Source: an uncultured Eubacteriales bacterium | GTDB lineage: Bacteria > Bacillota > Clostridia > Oscillospirales > CAG-272 | Reading direction: 5' to 3' | Length of the DNA stretch: 18,803 bases | Assembly: GCA_958414825.1 (NCBI GenBank) | Contig: CATYXQ010000036.1 | Location: 1 to 18,803, forward strand | Shown: one piece after another, positions 6,753-13,253 of the stretch | Numbering within the stretch: the stretch's first letter is position 1 | Layout of the letters: the number at the start of each line of letters is the position of its first letter | Program-made: the position numbers and the translations under genes | The notes under the pieces: model-generated | What the model saw: the letters and a program-made list of their open reading frames with translations, nothing else | Told to the model about the DNA's origin: nothing | Databases searched by the model: none

Positions 6753-7471
6753 AACCTATTGCCCCAATATTCCAAAAGTTTATCTTTCATTTGACGCTGA
6801 TGAGAACGGCTAACCGGCAGACGCGTACCGCTTTTACACAGCAGTTCGTCCCGCTCAAAGCTTTCAACATAAGCCAGATTGACAACACATCCCCGATCTA
6901 CCGCAAAAAACTGATCGGGATCCAGTTCTTTACGCACTTCAAAAAGCGGAAGCCGAACCTTAAGCTCACGCTGATTTTTACAATAAATCACAACATACTT
7001 GCCCTGCTTTCTGATATAAACGATCTGTCTGTACGGCAATTGCTCGCAAATGTCCGCCCTGCAAACCAGAAGCGTCTCTTTATCCCGCTCTTTCAGCACA
7101 TTATATGCATCCAAAATATAGTTACTGAGTTTTACATTTAATTCACTTTTATGCAAATACCGAAAAATATCAAGCTCATAGGACTGCGCCGCATACTGGA
7201 TATAAGCAGTTAAAAAAATAATGACACTGTCCGGAAAACGCTTTTTGATCTCATGCGCCATATTGAGACCATTATAGAACGGCATATCAATATCCAAAAT
7301 TGCCAAGTCTACCGGCATGTCCTCTTCAAGATCAAATGAAAAATTTCTGGAATCAGTGTACTCGCTGATGTTTAACCGAACCGCCTCCGAAGACAGCGCA
7401 TGTACCAAAGTCTTTTTTGTCTCTTCCAAAATTGCAGGGTCATCATCACACAAAATACAATTTAATGTCAC
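6749..7471 (-). CDS. agrA: AgrA-like response regulator (REC-LytTR)
   Basis: Cytoplasmic response regulator that activates transcription after phosphorylation by AgrC. Numbering from the upstream GTG at 7480, the receiver domain (about residues 5-125) has the acidic pair Asp12/Asp13 in LCDDDP, phospho-acceptor Asp63 in LDIDMP, Thr91 and Lys111. The LytTR DNA-binding domain covers about 145-238, with FAVDRGCVVNLAYVESF and LPVSRSHQRQMKDKLLEYW. I prefer the second in-frame GTG at 7471 because GAGGAG lies 8 bases upstream of it, whereas the GTG at 7480 overlaps the Shine-Dalgarno itself; this gives 240 residues. It is first in the operon, unlike staphylococcal agrBDCA, where agrA is last. The promoter at 7605-7633 carries a LytTR-type repeat, so autoregulation is likely. 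Confidence 0.92.
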   Translation of the reverse strand: MTLNCILCDDDPAILEETKKTLVHALSSEAVRLNISEYTDSRNFSFDLEEDMPVDLAILDIDMPFYNGLNMAHEIKKRFPDSVIIFLTAYIQYAAQSYELDIFRYLHKSELNVKLSNYILDAYNVLKERDKETLLVCRADICEQLPYRQIVYIRKQGKYVVIYCKNQRELKVRLPLFEVRKELDPDQFFAVDRGCVVNLAYVESFERDELLCKSGTRLPVSRSHQRQMKDKLLEYWGNRL

Positions 7472-7604
7472 GTCAGTCACTCCTCAAAATATACTCTACA
7501 GTCAATCTTCGGTTCTGGTCAAAAAACGTTCAAAATTGACCGTTTACGACCAAATAATACAAAAGCTTCCATTTGCATTTCTGTACTTTTACCGAACCAA
7601 TATT

Positions 7605-7633
7605 ATCATATCACGATTTTACATTTTTTTCAA
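7605..7633 (-). promoter_or_regulatory. Sigma-A promoter of the agr-like operon
   Basis: On the minus strand, -35 TTGAAA (7633-7628), a 17-base spacer and extended -10 TGATATGAT ending at 7605. The predicted start is near 7598, giving a leader of about 125 bases before agrA. Apart from this promoter, the repeat below and the spoIVA terminator, the 366-base gap from 7472 to 7837 holds nothing I can identify. Confidence 0.7.
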
Positions 7634-7657
7634 CTTTGCCGCGCATAATTTTAACAT
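7628..7657 (-). promoter_or_regulatory. Candidate AgrA (LytTR) binding site: 9-bp direct repeat with 12-bp spacer
   Basis: ATGTTAAAA (7657-7649) and AAGTTGAAA (7636-7628) match at 7 of 9 positions and are exactly 21 bp apart, two helical turns. This is the geometry known for AgrA and other LytTR regulators, which contact two 9-bp repeats separated by 12 bp. The proximal copy overlaps the -35 box. The half-sites are A-rich and differ from the staphylococcal ACAGTT core, so chance similarity is possible. Confidence 0.5.
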
Positions 7658-7783
7658 AGTTTCCTTTTTCAGTATAGAAATATTCGAGCGCAAAGCGGTT
7701 CTCCAGCAAGATCCGTTTCGCTTGGACTTTCCTCCCATGACTTACATACATTCGGACGGCAATACGTTCCTTTTTTACAACGC

Positions 7784-7826
7784 AAAAACCGCCCCGGCAT
7801 TGTTTTTCAATGCCGGGGCGGTTTTT
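7784..7826 (-). terminator. Intrinsic terminator of spoIVA
   Basis: Perfect 19-bp stem AAAAACCGCCCCGGCATTG with its complement and a loop of five T, starting 11 bases past the spoIVA stop. T-runs are present on both strands. It shields the agr promoter from spoIVA read-through. Confidence 0.9.
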
Positions 7827-7837
7827 TCAAACATTCG

Positions 7838-9316
7838 TTATAAGATAATACAGATCAGGCCGCCGCTTCCCTCATTAATCACACGCTCAAGCGTTTCAGA
7901 AAGGCGTTTCTGCGCGTCCTCCGGAATATTCTGCAACTTGGTGTGCAGTCCCTCATTGACCAGTTCGTAGAGTGATTTTCCAAGCATGTTGGTATCCCAA
8001 ATCTTTTCCGGATCGCTGCCTACCGAGGATTTGATGTATTTCACCAGTTCCTCAGACTGCGACTCGCTGCCCACAATCGGATTGATTTCCGCTTCAATAT
8101 CCGCTTTAATCATATGAATGGATTTCGCCGCTGCGCGAAGCCGCACGCCATAGCCGCCGGCCTGCTTGACGATCTGCGGTTCTTTGAGCACAAGCTCCTC
8201 AACCGACGGCATGACGATACCGTATCCCTTGCGCTCCACATCCGCAAGCGCTCCGGCCACTTTATCATACTGCGCCTTGGTCTGTGAGAGCGTATAAAAC
8301 GCCTCAAACAGTTCCGCATCATTGGCAATCTGCATACCCGTCAGTTCAGAAAGCACCTCGAAATACTTTTCGCTGGGTACGCTCAGCCGCACCGTCGCCG
8401 CTCCGTTTCCGAGATCGGTTTCCATAGACTCAAAATAGGCTCCTGAGTCCTCGCTGACGCCCATTTCAAACGCCCGACGAATTTCTCCGATCTTCTCCAA
8501 CGAGACGGCCGCGTCGCGCACACTGCGATAAACCGACTCCCGGAACGGATGTCCGTTCTCTAAAGCGCAAATCCAGGCCGGCAGGTCCACATTGATCTGC
8601 CGAATCGGAAATTCCAGCAGCAGAATCGAGAGTATCCCCTCGATGTCCTCGCCGCTCAGCTGCATACAATTCACCAGCGCAACGGCGACGCCGTATTTTT
8701 CCTCCAGTGTGCGGCCGAGCGTCTGAGCCTCCTCGCTGTGAGGGTTCTGACAATTGACCAGAATAATGAACGGTTTTTCGCTTTTTTTCATTTCCGCAAT
8801 AATTTCCGCTTCGGCCGCAGCGTAATTCTCACGCGGAATCTCTCCTATAGAACCGTCGGTCGTGACGACAATGCCCACGGTTGAATGCTCCCGCATAACC
8901 TTTTCCGTCCCCAGCCGCGCCGCAGCCGAAAACTCCATCTTCTCCGCCGCCCACGGCGTGTTGACCATTCGCGGCAAACCGTCCTCCTCCGCGCCGAGCG
9001 CGCCGTCTACAAGATAACCGACGCAGTCAACCAATTTCACGCGCATTTTCATGCCGTCCGCCGTCCGAAGCTGCGCGGCGCTTTCGGGAATAAATTTCGG
9101 TTCGGCCGTCATGACCGTTTTTCCGCTGGCCGACTGCGGAAGTTCATCGCGCGCACGTGCGCGCGCATCCGCATCCTCAATATTCGGTAAAACCAGTTCC
9201 TCCATAAACTTTTTGATAAACGTAGACTTTCCCGTGCGCACCGGTCCGACAACGCCGATATAAATGTCTCCGCCCGTCCGCTTTGCAATATCCTGATATA
9301 TACTCGTGCCTGCCAT
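7838..9316 (-). CDS. spoIVA: SpoIVA, stage IV sporulation protein A (spore coat morphogenetic ATPase)
   Basis: Made in the mother cell, SpoIVA hydrolyses ATP to polymerise on the forespore surface and forms the basement layer of the spore coat. The N-terminal P-loop GPVRTGKST has Lys30, as in Bacillus subtilis. Other conserved stretches are DELPQSASGKT, LVDCVGYLVDGA, EHSTVGIVVTTDGSIG, GYGVRLRAAAKSIHMIK and the C-terminal NEGSGGLICIIL needed for forespore targeting. Choosing ATG at 9316 gives 492 residues, the same length as the B. subtilis protein, with GGAGGA 6 bases upstream. An in-frame ATG at 9322 touches the Shine-Dalgarno, and longer N-terminal readings are not supported. The gene stands alone with its own promoter candidate and terminator. 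It shows that the organism, or a recent ancestor, forms endospores. Confidence 0.98.
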   Translation of the reverse strand: MAGTSIYQDIAKRTGGDIYIGVVGPVRTGKSTFIKKFMEELVLPNIEDADARARARDELPQSASGKTVMTAEPKFIPESAAQLRTADGMKMRVKLVDCVGYLVDGALGAEEDGLPRMVNTPWAAEKMEFSAAARLGTEKVMREHSTVGIVVTTDGSIGEIPRENYAAAEAEIIAEMKKSEKPFIILVNCQNPHSEEAQTLGRTLEEKYGVAVALVNCMQLSGEDIEGILSILLLEFPIRQINVDLPAWICALENGHPFRESVYRSVRDAAVSLEKIGEIRRAFEMGVSEDSGAYFESMETDLGNGAATVRLSVPSEKYFEVLSELTGMQIANDAELFEAFYTLSQTKAQYDKVAGALADVERKGYGIVMPSVEELVLKEPQIVKQAGGYGVRLRAAAKSIHMIKADIEAEINPIVGSESQSEELVKYIKSSVGSDPEKIWDTNMLGKSLYELVNEGLHTKLQNIPEDAQKRLSETLERVINEGSGGLICIIL

Positions 9317-9351
9317 ATACATTCCTCCGCTCAAACAATTTCGTTTGTACA

Positions 9352-9380
9352 TGAATATGAACAAAGGCTTGTATTTATGA
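9352..9380 (-). promoter_or_regulatory. Candidate sigma-E (mother-cell) promoter of spoIVA
   Basis: On the minus strand, TCATAAA (9380-9374), a 14-base spacer and CATATTCA (9359-9352). This resembles the sigma-E pattern of a -35 ending in ATA followed by CATAnnnT, but the last -10 position does not match. The expectation comes mostly from the known mother-cell expression of spoIVA. Confidence 0.4.
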
Positions 9381-9437
9381 CAAAAGAGAATACACCCCAT
9401 CAATTCTGCCGCAAACGCGCCGAAAAAAGAATAAAAA

Positions 9438-9458
9438 CCTCCGGGGAAATCCCGGAGG
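9438..9458 (-). terminator. Intrinsic terminator after the YczE-like gene
   Basis: Perfect 8-bp stem CCTCCGGG / CCCGGAGG with a 5-base loop. On the minus strand it is followed by TTTTTATTC. It lies 12 bases past the stop at 9471. Confidence 0.8.
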
Positions 9459-9470
9459 CACAACGATATA

Positions 9471-10154
9471 TTATTTCAGCATGGCGATCAGCCGCGGGAA
9501 ACGCGGTTCAAAGCTGCAAACGCGGTCAATCAGGCGGCCGGCCATGGCAATCAGTGGCGCGTTCACAAGCGTAATCAGCACCGTTCCGACGCCCACGCCC
9601 TGAAAGCTGTGATTCAGCAAAAGCGCCAGTAAAACGGACAGAATCAGCATAACCAGATCGTTGATCCGTTTCACCCGGCCAATTTCAATTCCCCGGCTTT
9701 TTGAAATTTCCTTGACCAGCAGGTCATAAATCTGAATCGGCATATCCGTCCGGAAATAGAACGCAATGGCAAACGCGGTAATCAATTCGCCGAGAATCAG
9801 CGCGCAAATCCGCATCCAAAGCGCGGAAAACGCGGCGCCGCCGCCGAAAAGAAAAAGCCATCCGTCCAGCGTATAACCGAACACCATCGCAGCAAAAAAA
9901 GAAAGCAGATACCGAAACTGAAAGCCGCGCATCACCAGGCACAGCAAAATCAAAAGCAATCCCTGCCACATATATTCGGACACGCCGCGCGAGTACCACG
10001 GAAAAAACTCGGACAGGCGAATTTGCAGAATATAGGAGGGCGCCGCGATCATGGAAAGGCCGAAATCAGCTTTTGTGCAAAGCGCCACGCCGAGCGAGCA
10101 AAGCACAATGCCGAGTACCCACGCGGCCTCGTTCATTTTTGAAATCTTTTTCAT
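9471..10154 (-). CDS. YczE/DUF6198-type integral membrane protein
   Basis: Membrane protein of the YczE/YitT-like superfamily; the function is unknown and it is sometimes assumed to be a transporter. About five to six hydrophobic segments are visible, with the conserved-looking opening AWVLGIVLCSLGVALCTKADFGLSMIAAP split over two segments. A later polar stretch FYFRTDMPIQIYDLLVKE and the segment GVGVGTVLITLVNAPLIA also fit the family. The length of 227 residues is typical. I place the start at ATG 10154, 6 bases after GGAGA. The in-frame ATG at 10160 follows GGAGA with no spacer. It is transcribed alone from a promoter at 10290-10318 with a leader of about 125 bases, divergent from the amidohydrolase gene. 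Confidence 0.75.
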   Translation of the reverse strand: MKKISKMNEAAWVLGIVLCSLGVALCTKADFGLSMIAAPSYILQIRLSEFFPWYSRGVSEYMWQGLLLILLCLVMRGFQFRYLLSFFAAMVFGYTLDGWLFLFGGGAAFSALWMRICALILGELITAFAIAFYFRTDMPIQIYDLLVKEISKSRGIEIGRVKRINDLVMLILSVLLALLLNHSFQGVGVGTVLITLVNAPLIAMAGRLIDRVCSFEPRFPRLIAMLK

Positions 10155-10289
10155 TTGCATTCTCCGTTATGCTTGACAAAAACACGCCAGACAAGGCGGG
10201 TTTGAAAACCAAAGCGTTTGATTTTCGCATTTTCTATCCATAATATTCATATTGCGTTTTACTTTTGTTCATAAGCGCAACATAAAGTT

Positions 10290-10318
10290 ATTTTAGCATA
10301 TTTAGCGGAGAAAGTCGA
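10290..10318 (-). promoter_or_regulatory. Probable sigma-A promoter of the YczE-like gene
   Basis: On the minus strand, TCGACT (10318-10313), a 17-base spacer and an extended -10 TGCTAAAAT ending at 10290. The -35 is weak. It lies in the 220-base divergent gap; I found no convincing rightward promoter for the amidohydrolase there. Confidence 0.5.
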
Positions 10319-10374
10319 TACAAATTACGGCAAAACTGCAAAAGTTTTTTATTTTTGAGGAAAAGAGGAAAAGT

Positions 10375-11946
10375 TTGTTGAAGCGTCTGTATATCGGCGG
10401 CACAATCCTAACCATGGAAGGCGGCGGCACAGCGGATGATCTGTTTTGCGAGGACGGGAAAATTTGCGCGGTAGGCCGCGGAGAGCCGCCCTCGGTTTTG
10501 GCGGATGAAATCATCAACCTTGACGGCGCGGCGCTCATGCCGTCCTTTATCGATGCGCACGGACATTTCTCCGGCTGCGCAAATGCGCTTCTGCGCCCCT
10601 CGCTTGAAGGCGCAAACAGCGCAAAAGCGATCTGTGAAAAAATAGAGACCTATATTCAAAAGGCAAATCCGCGTCCGGATGAATGGATTGTGGCCGTCAA
10701 CTGCGACCTCGATCTGAGCGCCGACGGACGGTTGCTCCGCGCGGACATGCTCGACCGCGTAAGCGGCGGCAGACCGCTTGCCTTACAGCACAAGTCCGGC
10801 CATATGGGCGTATTCAACACCCCCGCCATGCAAAAGCTCGGCGTTTGCGGCAACACGCCGTCCGCACCGGGCGGATTTATTGAAAAAACAGACGGCGTTC
10901 CTACCGGATATATGGAGGAAACGGATTTTATCAGCCGAATTCGGCAAATCCCCGCGCCGGACGCAGAAAAGCTGCTGCATGCCTATGAACAGGCGCAGAC
11001 GCAGTATTTATCCTACGGAATCACAACCGTTCAGGACGGAATGATGGTTTCGGAACTGCTTCCCGTCTGGCAAAAGCTTCTGGAGCGCAGACTTTTGCGA
11101 ATCGACGTGGTCGGCTATCCCGGAATGGCGGATTTCGGCGCGTATTTCGCCGAATACCAGGCGGGTATCTATCACCGCAACTTTAAGGTCGGCGGCGTAA
11201 AAATTTTTTTAGACGGTTCTCCACAGGGTCGAACCGCTTGGATGCGCACCCCCTATGCGCCGCGTGAAAAAGACGGCGGCGCCCCCTACTTCGGCTACGG
11301 AACCATGACCGATGCGGAAGTAGAGCGCGCGGTCAGCTTTGCGGCGGACAACCATCTCCAGCTTTTGGCGCACTGTAACGGAGACCGCGCCGCGCAGCAA
11401 TTTTTACAGGCGCTCGCACTTCGTCCGGCCGCCGGCAACCGCCCCGTGATGATTCACGCGCAACTGCTGGGTACCGATCAGCTGAAACAGGTGAAGGAAC
11501 TGTCCGTGATCCCCTCTTTTTTTGTCGCACATGTATACCATTTCGGCGACACTCATGCCGCCAACCTCGGATTTGACCGCGCATCTAAAATCAGTCCCCT
11601 GCGTTCCGCAAAGGAAGCCGGTATTCTGTTCACCCTGCACCAGGATGCGCCGGTCATTGCGCCCGATATGCTGGAAAGCGTCTGGTGCGCGGCCATACGG
11701 GAAACGCGCAGCGGTATAACGCTCGGAAACGATGAACGGATCGATGCATACGACGCGCTGAGCGCAGTTACCCGCAATGCGGCCTACCAGTATTTTGAGG
11801 AAGCGCAGAAAGGAACCCTTGCGCCCGGAAAATATGAGGACGTCGTTTTGCTCGACCGCAATCCGCTGTCAGTAGCGCCGGAGAACATCCGAGAAATCCA
11901 GGTTCTGCAAACCGTTCGCCGCGGCGCGGTGCTGTATCGGCGCTGA
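10375..11946 (+). CDS. YtcJ-like metal-dependent amidohydrolase
   Basis: Predicted zinc-type hydrolase of the amidohydrolase superfamily, YtcJ branch, cleaving an amide or related C-N bond in an unknown small substrate. Metal-site features are His62/His64 in IDAHGH, Lys in GGVKIFLDG, His in LLAHCNGDRA, His in MIHAQL, and Asp in LHQDAPV. The N-terminal small beta domain (residues 1-57) and the C-terminal strand region (LAPGKYEDVVLLDRNP) complete the usual layout. The length of 523 residues is normal. The start is TTG at 10375 or TTG at 10378. AGAGG lies 6 or 9 bases upstream, and neither is clearly better. No ATG fits. It is the only intact rightward gene, is monocistronic and ends at a strong terminator. 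Confidence 0.88.
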   Translation: MLKRLYIGGTILTMEGGGTADDLFCEDGKICAVGRGEPPSVLADEIINLDGAALMPSFIDAHGHFSGCANALLRPSLEGANSAKAICEKIETYIQKANPRPDEWIVAVNCDLDLSADGRLLRADMLDRVSGGRPLALQHKSGHMGVFNTPAMQKLGVCGNTPSAPGGFIEKTDGVPTGYMEETDFISRIRQIPAPDAEKLLHAYEQAQTQYLSYGITTVQDGMMVSELLPVWQKLLERRLLRIDVVGYPGMADFGAYFAEYQAGIYHRNFKVGGVKIFLDGSPQGRTAWMRTPYAPREKDGGAPYFGYGTMTDAEVERAVSFAADNHLQLLAHCNGDRAAQQFLQALALRPAAGNRPVMIHAQLLGTDQLKQVKELSVIPSFFVAHVYHFGDTHAANLGFDRASKISPLRSAKEAGILFTLHQDAPVIAPDMLESVWCAAIRETRSGITLGNDERIDAYDALSAVTRNAAYQYFEEAQKGTLAPGKYEDVVLLDRNPLSVAPENIREIQVLQTVRRGAVLYRR

Positions 11947-12007
11947 CATGCCGCGCGTCGCCTATATGCAAGCCAATTGTCTCAAACGTTATATTTTAAA
12001 AAGATTT

Positions 12008-12041
12008 CGGGCAGCTTCACGGTTATGAAGCTGCCCGTTTT
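12008..12041 (+). terminator. Intrinsic terminator after the amidohydrolase gene
   Basis: Perfect 12-bp stem CGGGCAGCTTCA / TGAAGCTGCCCG with a 6-base loop, followed by TTTTG. It lies between two convergent genes and may also stop the leftward lipoprotein transcript, for which the T-run is poorer. Confidence 0.85.
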
Positions 12042-12045
12042 GTAT

Positions 12046-12453
12046 TTATGAAGCGCATCTTTTGCAAGGCGCGTATCCGTCTGCAAGCGCCTCCGTCAAA
12101 TTTTTCTCTATTGCGCTTTTACCGGCGCAGGAAGCGCGGAAATGATATTTTGTTCCTGTTGGAGTAATGTACACAATATCCGCATCATCCGCGAGCGGTT
12201 CCGTACCGCCGATACCTGACTGCACAGGCGGACATTCTGTTTGCCGCGCCGAAGTCTGCACATCCATTTCATCTTCCACCGAATGCAAAGCCGCGCTTTC
12301 GGTCTGCGGCACATCCGGCGCAAGTTTTGCCGTCGTTTTCGACGTTTCGGAATACACAAGATAACCTTCGGACTGCGTAAAATCGCTTTCCGAGCAGGAA
12401 AGCAGAAGAAGCGGCAAAAAAATCGCCAGCAAAGCAGACAGCGCACGTTTCAT
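12046..12453 (-). CDS. Small lipoprotein with C-terminal Ada-like Cys/His metal-binding motif
   Basis: Predicted membrane-anchored extracellular lipoprotein of 135 residues. A signal peptide (residues 1-19) ends in a lipobox LLLLSC with Cys20 as the lipidation site. Residues 21-90 are low-complexity, acidic and Ser/Thr-rich, a likely linker. The C-terminal 40 residues carry VYITPTGTKYHFRASC and GYAPCKRC, so His104, Cys109, Cys130 and Cys133 could bind one metal. This motif is common at the C-termini of clostridial secreted or MBL-fold nuclease-like proteins and resembles the N-terminal Ada zinc site, but here no catalytic domain precedes it. The role is unknown; metal sensing or scavenging are guesses. 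The start has GGAG 7 bases upstream. A near-consensus promoter lies in the 80-base gap upstream. Confidence 0.72.
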   Translation of the reverse strand: MKRALSALLAIFLPLLLLSCSESDFTQSEGYLVYSETSKTTAKLAPDVPQTESAALHSVEDEMDVQTSARQTECPPVQSGIGGTEPLADDADIVYITPTGTKYHFRASCAGKSAIEKNLTEALADGYAPCKRCAS

Positions 12454-12480
12454 AGCTTACTCCGAGATCATTTTTATTTT

Positions 12481-12509
12481 ATTATAACATCCCATGCGCA
12501 TTTTTTCAA
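12481..12509 (-). promoter_or_regulatory. Strong sigma-A promoter of the lipoprotein gene
   Basis: On the minus strand, -35 TTGAAA (12509-12504), a 17-base spacer and -10 TATAAT (12486-12481), with an extended TGT directly upstream of the -10. It starts just after the flavoprotein stop codon, so the lipoprotein has its own transcript. Confidence 0.8.
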
Positions 12510-12530
12510 CCGTTTTCGACTATTTTCGAC
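12501..12530 (-). repeat. Three tandem 10-bp repeats phased with the helix over the -35 region
   Basis: On the minus strand the units are GTCGAAAATA, GTCGAAAACG and GTTGAAAAAA, head to tail. The third contains the -35 box. Each unit carries an A-tract, so the three tracts are in phase with the DNA helix. The array fills the gap between the flavoprotein stop (12534) and the promoter. Confidence 0.6.
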
Positions 12531-12533
12531 GTT

Positions 12534-13157
12534 TCACCGTATGAAATTTGTCCGCACTTTCTTCTCGTACACAGGCGGGCAGATTCCCGCGCGCGCGCCG
12601 GCTTCCATCAGCCGAAGCAGCCAGGCGATATTTTCACCGAGCGTACGCATGGTCTGCATCCCCTCCTCATCGCGCAAGACATCTTCAGGGCAGGAACCAT
12701 GCACCTGGTTCCAATATTGCGAGGTGGCAATCACCATATTATTCATCCCGAAATACGTATTAATCTGCTCAAAAGCCGCGCTTGCGCCGCCGCGACGGCA
12801 GGAAACGACCGCAGCGGCAATCTTCCCGGCCATACGCGCGCCGCCGGTATAGAACAGCCGATCCAGGAAAGCAATCAGCTGGCCGCTTGCCCCCGCATAA
12901 TAAACGGGAGAACCGGCCACAATCGCGCCGAATTCATCCAAACGCGGCGACAACGCATTCACGCCGTCGTCAAAAATACATTTTCCTGTTTTTCCACAAG
13001 CACCGCAGGCAATGCAACCGGCGACCGGTTCCTTTCCAAGCCAATAAATCTCGGTCTGTACCCCGTGCTTCTGCAGCGCCGCTTCAAGCGCGCAGAGCGC
13101 GGTATAGGTGCAGCCCTTTTCATGCGGACTGCCGTTCAGCAACAATACTTTTTTCAT
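12534..13157 (-). CDS. Flavodoxin-fold NAD(P)H-dependent FMN reductase / iron-sulfur flavoprotein
   Basis: Predicted cytoplasmic FMN-binding electron-transfer protein. The phosphate-binding loop LLNGSPHEKGCTYT opens the protein (residues 7-19). A Cys cluster follows: Cys48, Cys51, Cys54 and Cys60 in GCIACGACGKTGKC, the compact motif that binds a [4Fe-4S] cluster in archaeal and clostridial iron-sulfur flavoproteins. AGSPVYYAGASGQLIAFLDRLF is the usual flavin-ring and dimer region. The length of 207 residues is typical. The start ATG at 13157 has GGAGG 7 bases upstream. It lies 96 bases downstream of the FAD oxidoreductase in the same direction, with no obvious terminator between them, so partial co-transcription is possible. 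A modest promoter candidate is at 13186-13214. The redox partner is unknown. Confidence 0.88.
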   Translation of the reverse strand: MKKVLLLNGSPHEKGCTYTALCALEAALQKHGVQTEIYWLGKEPVAGCIACGACGKTGKCIFDDGVNALSPRLDEFGAIVAGSPVYYAGASGQLIAFLDRLFYTGGARMAGKIAAAVVSCRRGGASAAFEQINTYFGMNNMVIATSQYWNQVHGSCPEDVLRDEEGMQTMRTLGENIAWLLRLMEAGARAGICPPVYEKKVRTNFIR

Positions 13158-13185
13158 AAAAATCCTCCATCGGTTTTATTCATTC

Positions 13186-13214
13186 GGTATATGTATCTTT
13201 CCTAAACTATGCAA
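13186..13214 (-). promoter_or_regulatory. Weak promoter candidate for the flavoprotein gene
   Basis: On the minus strand, TTGCAT (13214-13209), a 17-base spacer and TATACC (13191-13186). Each hexamer matches the consensus only partly. The alternative is read-through from the FAD oxidoreductase gene. Confidence 0.3.
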
Positions 13215-13253
13215 AAAGCATTTGAAAATTTCCAAAATGCCGCAATCTGGCAA

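Noticed and set aside
7517..7541. Inverted repeat GGTCAA-N13-TTGACC in the agrA leader
   Set aside because: Only 6 bp with a long loop in AT-rich DNA; it could be chance and has no terminator or riboswitch features.
9317..9463. N-terminal extension of SpoIVA by 49 residues
   Set aside because: The extension has no ribosome binding site, covers the promoter candidate, and the 492-residue reading matches the family length exactly.
10187..10215. Small hairpin CGCC/GGCG followed by T-run in the YczE-like leader
   Set aside because: The continuous stem is only four base pairs, too weak to call an attenuator.
10161..10374. Possible rightward promoter for the amidohydrolase gene
   Set aside because: Several AT-rich hexamers were examined (for example TTGTTC-18-TATTTT), but none is convincing.
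13215..13253. Possible terminator after the FAD oxidoreductase gene (TGCC/GGCA pair)
   Set aside because: A four-base stem without a clean T-run; not supported.
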